Below, one piece after another: positions 16,421 through 24,514 of a stretch of DNA of 35,078 nt. How positions within the stretch are numbered: the stretch's first letter is position 1; every line of letters begins with the position of its first letter. Where the stretch lies: contig CASFQC010000021.1 in assembly GCA_949296415.1 (NCBI GenBank), positions 1 through 35,078 of the forward strand. The letters run 5' to 3'. This DNA comes from an uncultured Bacteroides sp. (GTDB lineage Bacteria; Bacteroidota; Bacteroidia; Bacteroidales; Bacteroidaceae). A model generated the notes under the pieces. That model saw nothing but the letters and a program-made list of their open reading frames with translations. It made no database searches and had not been told where the DNA came from. The position numbers and the translations under genes are program-made.

Positions 16421-17428
16421 TCATGCCGGACAATGCGCATGACAGGACTCTTCCAGCCTCGGCAATATCTCCCCAAATATGCGGAACACTTCCTCCTTGG
16501 TCTCGGCACGGAGCATGGCTATGCGGGTCTCGCGGAAGTTGGGTATGCCCTTGAATAGCGGACTGGCTGCCAGATGACGGCGTACATGCAGTATGCCACG
16601 GCGTTCGTCAAGCAGCGACACACTGTCTTCCACCTGTTGTCTCAACACATCCAGTTTCCATTCGGGAGTAAGGCCTGCAAGCTCTTCGCCTGTAGCCAGA
16701 TAATGCTTCACCTCGCTGAATATCCAGGGACGGCCGAAGCTGGCACGACCTATCATCACACCATCCACGCCATAGCGGTCAAAACATTCGGCGGCACGCT
16801 GGGGAGTGGTCACGTCGCCGTTGCCTATAATGGGTATGTGCATGCGCGGGTTATTCTTCACCTCACCTATAAGGGTCCAGTCGGCCTCGCCTGTATACAT
16901 CTGCGAGCGGGTGCGTCCGTGTATGGTAAGGGCTGCTATGCCACAATCTTGCAGTCGCTCGGCCAAGTCCACAATGATTTTATGGTTCTCGTCCCAGCCG
17001 AGGCGGGTCTTCACGGTGACGGGCAGCTTCACGGCACAGGCCACGGCACGGGTTATCTCCAGCATAAGGGGCACGTTCTGCAACATGCCCGCGCCCGCGC
17101 CCTTCCCGGCCACACGCTTCACGGGACAGCCGAAGTTCAAGTCCAGAATGTCGGGTCTTGCCTGCTCCACGATGCGGGCGGCCTCCACCATAGTGGCCGT
17201 ATCGCGCCCGTATATCTGTATGGCTACAGGACGTTCTTCGTCGCTTATGTTCAGTTTCTGTTCGGTACGGCTGACGGAACGCACCAACGCGTCGGCCGAC
17301 ACGAACTCCGTATAGACCATATCGGCTCCGAACCGTTTGCACATCAGGCGGAAGGCAGGGTCGGTCACGTCTTCCATGGGAGCCAGCGCCACGGGACGCT
17401 CTCCCAAGTCTATGTCTCTTATCTTCAT
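16421..17428 (-). CDS. dusB: tRNA-dihydrouridine synthase (DusB-like)
   Basis: A 335-residue FMN enzyme that reduces specific uridines in tRNA to dihydrouridine using NADPH. Visible signatures: APMEDVTDPAFR (16-27), the catalytic Cys101 in LNFGCPVKRVAGKGAG, VKTRLGWDE, IHGRTRSQMYTG, GNGDV and IGRASFGRPWIF. These fit the DusB group. The open frame runs upstream into the end of the U32 gene; the ATG at 17428, 2 bp after the U32 stop at 17431, gives the right N-terminus and makes a tight two-gene operon of tRNA-modifying enzymes. Confidence 0.92.
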   Translation of the reverse strand: MKIRDIDLGERPVALAPMEDVTDPAFRLMCKRFGADMVYTEFVSADALVRSVSRTEQKLNISDEERPVAIQIYGRDTATMVEAARIVEQARPDILDLNFGCPVKRVAGKGAGAGMLQNVPLMLEITRAVACAVKLPVTVKTRLGWDENHKIIVDLAERLQDCGIAALTIHGRTRSQMYTGEADWTLIGEVKNNPRMHIPIIGNGDVTTPQRAAECFDRYGVDGVMIGRASFGRPWIFSEVKHYLATGEELAGLTPEWKLDVLRQQVEDSVSLLDERRGILHVRRHLAASPLFKGIPNFRETRIAMLRAETKEEVFRIFGEILPRLEESCHAHCPA

Positions 17429-17430
17429 GG

Positions 17431-18696
17431 TCAGGAAAGTCCTTTGAATCTTTTCAGCTCTTCCACGGACACCAGCTTGTACAGTTTGTCGCTGGGACGT
17501 ATCTTGCCGCACTTCAGGGAGAAGTGTTCGCCCTTGCGCACGGTCTGCACAGGCTTCAGGTCCACACGGGCTTCGTCCAGCGTCAGATACACGGCTCCGG
17601 TTGTGGGGCCGGTCACCAGCAGCCTGTCGCCCACGCTTACTTCAGCCGCCTCGGCCACGAACTCGGCCACGCCTATATTGGAGAAGTATTTCACGCCTTT
17701 GCCCACGTAAATCTTACGTTCCGTGGCCGCCGATCCGTAGTGGCTGGTCCACTCGCCCAACCGCTGTCCCAGATAGTATCCGTCCCAGAACCCACGGTTG
17801 AAGACGGTGGCAAGGCGCGCGTCCCACCGGGCCACCTTCTCATCGGTGAAGCTACCTTCCACATAGGCGCGTATGGCTTCCTTGTAACACTCCACCACAG
17901 TACGCACGTATTCCGGTCCGCGGGCGCGTCCTTCTATCTTGAACACCCGCACGCCTGCATCCATCATCTTGTTCAGGAAATGTATGGTCTTCAGGTCCTT
18001 GGGCGACATGATATACTGATTGTCTATCTCCAGCTCGGCATCGGTCTCCTTGTCGCGTACTGTATATGAGCGCCGGCACACCTGCATGCAGGCTCCCCGG
18101 TTGGCGGAGCTGTTCATCTGGTGCAGGGAGAGGTAGCACTTCCCGCTCACGGCCATGCACAGGGCACCGTGGCAGAACATCTCTATGCGCACGGGTTGTC
18201 CGGACGGTCCGCAAATGTGGTCCTCCACTATGCGGCGGTGTATCGCGGCCACCTGGTCCAGATTCAGCTCGCGCGCCAGCACCACCACGTCGGCATAGGG
18301 GGCATAAAAGCGCAGCGCCTCGGCGTTGCTTATGTTCAGCTGGGTGCTGAGGTGCACTTCCTGCCCTATGCTCCGGGCGTAGGCCATCACGGACACGTCG
18401 GCAGCGATGACGGCCGATATGCCGGCGGCCTTGGCGGCGTCTACAATGGAGCGCATCAGCGGCAGGTCCTCATCATAGATAATGGTGTTCACCGTAAGAT
18501 AGCTCTTCATGCCATGGCGGCGGCAGAGAGTAGCTATGTCCTTCAGGTCGTCTGTAGTGAAGGTGCTGGCCGAACGGGCACGCATGTTCAGATTCTCTAT
18601 GCCGAAATAGACAGAGTCTGCCCCGGCCTGTATGGCTGCCGCCAGCGACTCGCGGGAGCCTACGGGAGCCATTATCTCAAAGTCTTTTATATCCAT
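17431..18696 (-). CDS. Peptidase U32 family protein (TrhP/RlhA-like RNA hydroxylation)
   Basis: A 421-residue member of the U32 family. The core PVGSRESLAAAIQAGADSVYFG begins at residue 11. A cysteine cluster (Cys175, Cys180, Cys187, Cys203, Cys207, within MFCHGALCMAVSGKCYLS and RGACMQVCRRS) fits the iron-sulfur site described for this family. E. coli relatives YegQ (TrhP) and YdcP (RlhA) are needed for prephenate-dependent hydroxylation of tRNA U34 and of 23S rRNA, rather than proteolysis. Its coupling to dusB supports an RNA-modification role here, probably tRNA 5-hydroxyuridine. The start at 18696 is favoured over 18729 by length and family N-terminus. Confidence 0.85.
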   Translation of the reverse strand: MDIKDFEIMAPVGSRESLAAAIQAGADSVYFGIENLNMRARSASTFTTDDLKDIATLCRRHGMKSYLTVNTIIYDEDLPLMRSIVDAAKAAGISAVIAADVSVMAYARSIGQEVHLSTQLNISNAEALRFYAPYADVVVLARELNLDQVAAIHRRIVEDHICGPSGQPVRIEMFCHGALCMAVSGKCYLSLHQMNSSANRGACMQVCRRSYTVRDKETDAELEIDNQYIMSPKDLKTIHFLNKMMDAGVRVFKIEGRARGPEYVRTVVECYKEAIRAYVEGSFTDEKVARWDARLATVFNRGFWDGYYLGQRLGEWTSHYGSAATERKIYVGKGVKYFSNIGVAEFVAEAAEVSVGDRLLVTGPTTGAVYLTLDEARVDLKPVQTVRKGEHFSLKCGKIRPSDKLYKLVSVEELKRFKGLS

Positions 18697-18726
18697 TGTC
18701 TGTTCAGTTTCCTTGGTTCGCGCGGG

Positions 18727-18734
18727 CAAAGTTA
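18727..18734 (-). promoter_or_regulatory. -7 element of the U32-dusB operon
   Basis: On the minus strand TAACTTTG followed by CC is an exact consensus match, 31 bp before the ATG at 18696. Confidence 0.6.
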
Positions 18735-18778
18735 GGCATTTTCAGGCTGTCTGTATGTGTCCTTTCCGGTTCTTTCCG

Positions 18779-18786
18779 TATTTTTG
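18779..18786 (+). promoter_or_regulatory. -7 element of the radical SAM gene
   Basis: TATTTTTG followed by CG is an exact consensus match, 33 bp before the ATG at 18819. Together with the minus-strand element at 18727 it gives two divergent promoters 45 bp apart. Confidence 0.6.
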
Positions 18787-18818
18787 CGGCCATACTGACA
18801 TCAAAACACAGCTACATC

Positions 18819-19592
18819 ATGACCGTAATCTATCCTTCTCCCATTTTCGGCCCTGTGCATTCGCGCCGTCTCGGCGTGTCGCTGGGCATCAACCTCATGC
18901 CGTCCGACGGCAAGATATGTACCTTCAACTGCATCTATTGCGAATGCGGCTTCAACGAGGACTTCCGTCCCCGCCGCCCCCGCCCCACACGCGAGGAAGT
19001 GCGCGCCGCGCTTGAAGCCCGCCTGCTGGACATGAAGCGAAACGGTCCCGCCCCCGACGTGCTGACCTTCGCCGGCAACGGAGAGCCTACCGCCCACCCG
19101 CAGTTTGCCGCCATCATCGGCGACACGCTGGCCTTGCGCGACCGTCATTTTCCCGATGCCAAGGTGAGCGTACTGAGCAACTCCACCTACATCCACAAGC
19201 CCGATGTGTTCGATGCCCTGATGCGGGTGGACAACAACATTCTGAAGCTGGACACCGTGGACGATGACTATATCCGCCTGCTGGACCGTCCCTGTGTGCC
19301 TTACTCCGCAGAACGTATCATAGAGGGCATGAAAGCCTTCCATGGGCACTGCATCGTGCAGACCATGTTCCTGAAAGGAAGCTACAAGGGCACAGACATG
19401 GACAACACCACCGACCGCCACGTGCTTCCCTGGCTACAGCGGGTGAAAGAAATAGCCCCGCAGCAGGTGATGATATATACCATAGACCGCGAAACGCCCG
19501 ACCACGACCTGCGCAAGGCCAGCCATGAGGAGCTGGACCGCATAGGCGACATGGTGCGCGGAGCGGGCATCGGCGTAAGTGTGTCTTACTGA
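18819..19592 (+). CDS. Radical SAM protein (COG0731-like Fe-S oxidoreductase)
   Basis: A 257-residue radical SAM enzyme. Cys34, Cys38 and Cys41 (CTFNCIYC) form the CX3CX2C site for the 4Fe-4S cluster that cleaves S-adenosylmethionine. TFAGNGEPTAHP near residue 85 is the SAM-binding GGEP-like motif. The N-terminal FGPVHSRRLGVSLGINL is characteristic of the COG0731 group. No C-terminal extra cluster is seen. The reaction is unknown; wyosine-type tRNA chemistry has been described for some relatives, and the divergent tRNA-modification operon next door is suggestive but not proof. The last 7 bp overlap the end of the convergent GH115 gene. Confidence 0.82.
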   Translation: MTVIYPSPIFGPVHSRRLGVSLGINLMPSDGKICTFNCIYCECGFNEDFRPRRPRPTREEVRAALEARLLDMKRNGPAPDVLTFAGNGEPTAHPQFAAIIGDTLALRDRHFPDAKVSVLSNSTYIHKPDVFDALMRVDNNILKLDTVDDDYIRLLDRPCVPYSAERIIEGMKAFHGHCIVQTMFLKGSYKGTDMDNTTDRHVLPWLQRVKEIAPQQVMIYTIDRETPDHDLRKASHEELDRIGDMVRGAGIGVSVSY

Positions 19593-21661
19593 GCTTTTTC
19601 CAGCAGATGACGAAGGGTATTTATCTTGCCCCGCATGTCAAACTTATCGTCTGTATCGTACCAGCCCCGGAACACTCCATGCTCCGACTTGAGCAGGGCA
19701 TTGCGGGCAGCCTCCAGCTCGCCTAACGCGACGGACAGGTCTCCGGCCTGCCCGTCCTTGTATTTATAAGCATGCACAAAGTGGTAGATGCAGCGGCTTA
19801 CATGAGCCATGTAATGGGCATAGGCTCCCAGGTGGTCGTAGAAAAACGCCTGTTTGCCGGTTGCCAGACGTTTCTGCAATTCATCGCAACGGGCGGCCAC
19901 ACGGCCAAAGGCTTCCATCTCCTTCCGCATGCCTTGCAGCAGGCTGTCTACCTGATTGCCGCCTTCTATGCGGTAAGTGCGCCCCGGCACACTCTCGTAA
20001 CCTATTTCCTTCAACGGATTGGGGCTGAAACGGTCCCAACATTCCGATATGTGGCGGATGACCTGCGCATGGCGCAAGTCCTGGAACACGTACTGGCGGT
20101 CCATTCCTCCGGGAAAGTCGGACTTCTTCTGGTTCCAATAGGCCTCATAGTATTCGCGGTAGAGCGCGGCCGCTTCGGCGGCATGTTCCTTCCCGAAATA
20201 GGTAGCGCAGAAGTCCAGCAGGAAACGGTCGGTATCGTAAGCCTTGGAGTTCCACATCATGGCGGCGTTGGCGCTCAGCTCCATAAGGAACTCGCGCAGG
20301 TTTCCGGCATTCACCACACTGAAGGTCAGCGGTCCCTTGCCTTGCACATAGCGGTAATTGGCCTCCATTTTCCACGGGCCTTCGGCAGGAGCCAGATGGG
20401 CGCCGGTGGAGAAGAACTGCAAGTTCATGTAGTAACCCAGCTTCACGTGACCGGTGTTCTGCCAGGCCACCAGATCGTCGTAAGGATAATGGTCGCGCCT
20501 TCCGGCCACGAAAGTCCACAGCATGTTGGTGGCCGTGGGCGGCTGTATCAGTCCCTTGGCCAGCAAAGAGGATATCTCATCATAGAACGTCATGCGCACA
20601 AAAGGGTTACTCTCTCCTGTGGAGCGGCATATCATGTCATACTGCATCCGCACCATACGGTTGATGACCTCCGCACGTCCGGCATCGTCCTTGGGCGCGT
20701 CCCCGAACACTGTCCAGAACGGCTGGTCGGTCTTCCCCCGGAAAGCCACCTGCCACAGATTCTCCACTCCGCTGTTCTTCACGGCGTCTATGGAGTATTG
20801 CCAGAACTCGCGGAGCGAGGCAGTGTCCTTTACTGAAAGTGCAGGCGGAGCGGTGTGCCTCACCTTCTTCCAGTAGCTGTCCCAGTTGGCAAAGCTGTTG
20901 TTCAGCGCCACCATATGGTGTGAAGTCAGCACCAGCCCGTATTTCTTATAGAGCATGGCCTCCCGGCTCAACGTGCCCCCGGTGGTTACAGTGGCCGTAT
21001 GTTCCACTGTGTTCAGCCTCAACCTCAACATGGTCTCCAGCCACAATTCGTTGTTCTCCCGGCTTTTTCTCCGCCAGGGCACAAAAAGGTCTTCGTCATT
21101 GGGGAACCATGCCCTGTAGCGCACGGTGGGCGAAGGCTGGTAATAGTCCAGCGAAGCAGGCACGTCAATGCGCCTCTTCTTCTCCGGCTGCCAGTCGCAC
21201 CAGTACCACAGTGGGGGTACGCCCAGCATCTGCCCGCTGAAAGCGTAGATGGCGTAAATGGTCCCCCGCATATCCTTTCCCCTGAGGAAGATGCGGCGGC
21301 TGGCTGCGTCGCAGTACATGCGGTGTGACTCGAAACCGTCCAGAGCCTTATCCCGGGTAAGCAGACTGCCGGAACCCGGCGTGGCGTCGTTCACCACCAC
21401 AATGTATATGTCCTTCCCTGTTCCGGCATCAGGAGCGGCCTTTATCACAGGCCTGCAACCCATCACTTTCTCAAAGTCCCGGCAAAGCGTTTCGGCGGCC
21501 AGCCTCACAGGACCACATTCCGCCTCGGGCACCACCAGGACAAAATTTCCCTGACGCAGCGACAGCCTTCTGCTGTCGGCGTCTGTCTGTTCAGCCCGGA
21601 TGTGCTGGACGTGGGAAACCGCCAAGCAGGCAAGCAGAAGAATAAAAAGAATCTTTCTCAT
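19586..21661 (-). CDS. GH115 family glycoside hydrolase (putative alpha-glucuronidase)
   Basis: A 690-residue secreted protein with a signal peptide (about 1-23, ending IRA). The N-terminal domain carries the glycosidase-associated fold seen ahead of GH115 and GH67 barrels. The barrel opens with RYRAWFPNDEDLF (181-193), the family's hallmark block, and continues with LNTVEHTATV, LTSHHMVALNN, FRMTFYDE-like and NMLWTFVAGRRDHYP segments. Known GH115 enzymes remove 4-O-methyl-glucuronic acid from xylan side chains, and some act on other uronic acids. This protein is shorter than the roughly 830-850 residue characterised members and appears to lack their C-terminal domain. No SusC/SusD pair is beside it, so it is not in a standard polysaccharide utilisation locus within this window. 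Confidence 0.8.
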   Translation of the reverse strand: MRKILFILLLACLAVSHVQHIRAEQTDADSRRLSLRQGNFVLVVPEAECGPVRLAAETLCRDFEKVMGCRPVIKAAPDAGTGKDIYIVVVNDATPGSGSLLTRDKALDGFESHRMYCDAASRRIFLRGKDMRGTIYAIYAFSGQMLGVPPLWYWCDWQPEKKRRIDVPASLDYYQPSPTVRYRAWFPNDEDLFVPWRRKSRENNELWLETMLRLRLNTVEHTATVTTGGTLSREAMLYKKYGLVLTSHHMVALNNSFANWDSYWKKVRHTAPPALSVKDTASLREFWQYSIDAVKNSGVENLWQVAFRGKTDQPFWTVFGDAPKDDAGRAEVINRMVRMQYDMICRSTGESNPFVRMTFYDEISSLLAKGLIQPPTATNMLWTFVAGRRDHYPYDDLVAWQNTGHVKLGYYMNLQFFSTGAHLAPAEGPWKMEANYRYVQGKGPLTFSVVNAGNLREFLMELSANAAMMWNSKAYDTDRFLLDFCATYFGKEHAAEAAALYREYYEAYWNQKKSDFPGGMDRQYVFQDLRHAQVIRHISECWDRFSPNPLKEIGYESVPGRTYRIEGGNQVDSLLQGMRKEMEAFGRVAARCDELQKRLATGKQAFFYDHLGAYAHYMAHVSRCIYHFVHAYKYKDGQAGDLSVALGELEAARNALLKSEHGVFRGWYDTDDKFDMRGKINTLRHLLEKAQ

Positions 21662-21728
21662 GTCATTAATAAATAGAATAAATTCGAAAAGAGACAGGCT
21701 ACGGTCAACCATACCTGCCTTGTTTTTA

Positions 21729-21736
21729 CAAAAGTA
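21729..21736 (-). promoter_or_regulatory. -7 element of the GH115 gene
   Basis: On the minus strand TACTTTTG matches TAnnTTTG, 68 bp before the ATG at 21661. The leader is AT-rich. Confidence 0.5.
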
Positions 21737-21802
21737 ACTGTTTTTCTGCGAACAGCACCATACAGGCACAAAAACTTTGTCTGACGGCAAATGACATTCT
21801 GA

Positions 21803-22418
21803 CACTTTACAAAGTTTAACGCAAATGCGGTGCATATTTCCGGCCAAGGGAAGGTCTGGTGGAAAAGAACGAAAGAAAATCCGGGCTATCTTCCAGCAAA
21901 CAAAGGGAATAGCCCGAATTTTAACACTTCACAGAACCTCATCTACGGCAGAAAAGAAAGAAAACTCTTCACAAAAAGACTTTCTGGAGGAGAAAACCAT
22001 ACAAATGACCGGCGGATGACCTGTCATCACCGACCGGGCAATAGGTTGCCAGGACGGTGGTGACCTATAATACGCAGGCTGACAACAGGTCATCGGCAGA
22101 AAGGGGAAGGAATTTCCGCTCCGTTTTATTAGCATATTTATACATTTACAAAAGAAAACGCCAGCACGTTTAACATACATACACACTCCAACTGATAAAA
22201 TCTCCGGATTCCGCACATATTGAAAAAATGCCTTGTAAGCGGAAAAAGCATTTTACGCGCCAAAAGAAAAGAAAACCGCACGATGTGCCGACATAACGTC
22301 AGCAGCGGAACATTCCTTAACATTCCCTTCCCCACCGCCGCACGCCAAGGCTTTGCGTCCGGACGGGAGGACATGCAAAACACGCATTTTCATATCACAG
22401 ATAAAATATGTATATTTG
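21803..22418 (+). repeat. Long non-coding intergenic region, copy B of a diverged repeat
   Basis: The 786 bp between the GH115 and LD-carboxypeptidase genes hold no supportable gene. The part from 21803 resembles 10843-11333 along its whole length, in the same orientation and with the same flanking arrangement (minus-strand exported enzyme, plus-strand gene with a TATATTTGCC promoter). The first 27 bp match 26 of 27. Copy B is about 120 bp longer, with extra material between 22000 and 22080 and between 22240 and 22400. Confidence 0.6.
22411..22418 (+). promoter_or_regulatory. -7 element of the LD-carboxypeptidase operon
   Basis: TATATTTG followed by CC is an exact consensus match, 30 bp before the ATG at 22448. 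It is identical in core to the element at 11326. Confidence 0.6.
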
Positions 22419-22447
22419 CCCGGAATAACGTAAGGTACACACCAACT

Positions 22448-23410
22448 ATGGACAGCCTCACATTTCCCCCGCACCTGCAGGAGGGAGACCGCATCATCAT
22501 CATCTCGCCATCGGGAAAGATAGACAAGACGTTTCTCAAAGGAGCCAAAGCCAGACTGGAGTCATGGGGCCTGGAAGTGGTCATGGGCCGGCACGCCGCA
22601 GGCGAACATGGCAACTATGCCGGAAGCATAAGCCAACGGCTGGACGACCTGCAAAAGGCCATGGACGACGGACAGGCCAAGGCCATACTCTGCAGCCGGG
22701 GAGGATACGGAGCCGTGCACCTGGCGGACAAGCTGGACTTCGGGCACTTTGCGCAGCATCCCAAATGGCTCATAGGCTTCAGCGACATCACCGCCCTGCA
22801 CAACGTGTTCCAGGCACACGGATTCGCCTCGCTGCACGCCCCCATGGCCCGCCACCTCACTGTGGAGCCCGCCGACGACCCGTGCACGCAAGCCTTGCAC
22901 GACCTGCTCTGGGGAAAGGTCAGCCTGACGGACGGCAGCTTCGGCTACACCTGCAAAGCCAACCGGCTGAACCACAAGGGTACAGCCCACGGCGTGCTGC
23001 GCGGAGGCAACCTGGCCGTGGCTTACGGACTGAGGGGAACTCCCTACGACATCCCGCCACAGGACACCATACTGTTCCTGGAGGACGTAGGCGAACGCCC
23101 GCACGCCATAGAGCGCATGTTCTACAACCTGAAGCTGGGCGGAGTGCTGGAACGGCTCTCCGGACTCATCATAGGACAGTTCACCGAGTACGAGGAAAAG
23201 AAACAACTGGGCAAGGAACTCTACGCCGCCCTGGCCGATGTGCTGGCCCCCTACGACATGCCGGTGTGTTTCGGTTTCCCCGTAGGACACACCACCATGA
23301 ACGTACCGCTGGTAAACGGGGCGGAAGCCACCCTCGAAGTGGGAAGCCGGAAGGTAAGCCTGCGTTTCGGACAGGCACAGGCTGAGGACAAAAAAGCGGA
23401 ACATATGTGA
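22448..23410 (+). CDS. ldcA: LD-carboxypeptidase, S66 family
   Basis: A 320-residue S66 serine peptidase that removes the terminal D-Ala from murein tetrapeptides during cell-wall recycling. The catalytic triad can be placed at Ser112 (IGFSDIT), Glu212 (LFLEDVGERPHAIERM) and His281 (FPVGHT), close to Ser115/Glu217/His285 of the Pseudomonas enzyme. CSRGGYGAVHL is the conserved block before the nucleophile. There is no signal peptide, so it acts in the cytoplasm. The upstream frame from 22220 is rejected because it crosses the promoter. It begins a plus-strand operon; the glutaminyl cyclase starts 38 bp after its stop. Confidence 0.9.
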   Translation: MDSLTFPPHLQEGDRIIIISPSGKIDKTFLKGAKARLESWGLEVVMGRHAAGEHGNYAGSISQRLDDLQKAMDDGQAKAILCSRGGYGAVHLADKLDFGHFAQHPKWLIGFSDITALHNVFQAHGFASLHAPMARHLTVEPADDPCTQALHDLLWGKVSLTDGSFGYTCKANRLNHKGTAHGVLRGGNLAVAYGLRGTPYDIPPQDTILFLEDVGERPHAIERMFYNLKLGGVLERLSGLIIGQFTEYEEKKQLGKELYAALADVLAPYDMPVCFGFPVGHTTMNVPLVNGAEATLEVGSRKVSLRFGQAQAEDKKAEHM

Positions 23411-23448
23411 CCACAATTCATACCATTCATATTTTTTCAGAACAAGAC

Positions 23449-24447
23449 ATGAAGATTACCCCATCCCTATCTGCCGTGTTGCTCGCCCTGCTGCTCACGG
23501 CAGGAAGCTGCAACACCGCCAACAGACAAGCCCGGGACAACGCTCAGGACAACGGAAACAACACGGTAAACGTGCCCCAATTCAACGCAGACAGTGCCTA
23601 CAGCTACGTGAAGGCACAGGTGGACTTCGGTCCGCGTGTGCCGGGAACCGAAGCCCACAAGGCCTGCGGCGACTATCTGGCCGGAAAGCTGGAACAGTTC
23701 GGAGCCAAAGTCTACAACCAATATGCCGACGTGACAGGCTACGACGGGACGACACTGCGCATACGCAACATCGTGGGCAGCTACAAGCCCGAAAGCAGGA
23801 AGCGCGTGGCCCTCTTCGCACACTGGGACTGCCGTCCCTGGGCCGACCATGACCCCGACCCGAAGAACCACCACAAGCCCGTGCCCGGAGCCAATGACGG
23901 AGCCAGCGGGGCAGGCGTGCTGCTGGAGATAGCACGCCAGCTGCAGCAGCAACAGCCCGCGTTGGGCATAGACCTCATACTGCTTGACGCCGAGGACCGG
24001 GGAGCGCACGAAGAATACGAAGGCCAGCACCTTGAGGAATACTGGTGTCTGGGCTCGCAATACTGGGCACGAAACCCGCACGTACAAGGATATAACGCCC
24101 GCTTCGGCATACTGCTCGACATGGTGGGCGGGCATGGAGCCACCTTCAGATACGAATGGATAAGCGAGGAGCATGCCAAAGACATCAACCGGAAGGTATG
24201 GGAAGCGGCGGAGACGGCCGGATATGCCGGATACTTCGTGCCCGAAGGGGGTGGCGCGGTGACCGACGACCATCTCTTCATCAACCGATATGCCCGGATT
24301 CCCACCATAGACATCATACCCTACAGCGAGGGCGAAGGCTTCTTCGAACACTGGCACACCGTGAAAGACGACATGGACGCCATAGACCGTAACACGCTGA
24401 AAGCCGTAGGGCAGACCGTAATGCAGGTGGTGTATAACGAGAAATAA
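23449..24447 (+). CDS. M28-family glutaminyl-peptide cyclotransferase, lipoprotein
   Basis: A 332-residue lipoprotein (lipobox TAGSC, Cys21) with an M28-type zinc fold. It is predicted to cyclise N-terminal glutamine to pyroglutamate on exported proteins. In Bacteroidales this is thought to follow signal peptidase I cleavage before Gln. Active-site elements: FAHWDCRPWADHDPD near 124-138, Asp150 (zinc) in GANDGASGAG, Glu182 in LLDAEDRG, Asp273-Asp274 in AVTDDHLF, and His303 in EHWHTVKDDMDAID. The single-zinc DAEDxG form separates it from di-zinc aminopeptidases of the same clan. It is second in the operon, between ldcA and the GH97 gene. Confidence 0.85.
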   Translation: MKITPSLSAVLLALLLTAGSCNTANRQARDNAQDNGNNTVNVPQFNADSAYSYVKAQVDFGPRVPGTEAHKACGDYLAGKLEQFGAKVYNQYADVTGYDGTTLRIRNIVGSYKPESRKRVALFAHWDCRPWADHDPDPKNHHKPVPGANDGASGAGVLLEIARQLQQQQPALGIDLILLDAEDRGAHEEYEGQHLEEYWCLGSQYWARNPHVQGYNARFGILLDMVGGHGATFRYEWISEEHAKDINRKVWEAAETAGYAGYFVPEGGGAVTDDHLFINRYARIPTIDIIPYSEGEGFFEHWHTVKDDMDAIDRNTLKAVGQTVMQVVYNEK

Positions 24448-24514
24448 GTACAGGCCAGTCCGGACCGGCCTGGCGACAACGCAAATCTTACCCTTTACAA
24501 CACATATACGAACC

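Noticed and set aside
16574-17710. A 378-codon plus-strand frame opposite dusB and the U32 gene
   Set aside because: It crosses the boundary between two well-supported minus-strand genes, and its translation has no recognisable family.
19772-20836. A 354-codon plus-strand frame opposite the GH115 gene
   Set aside because: Antisense to a clear GH115 protein, with no start context or domain.
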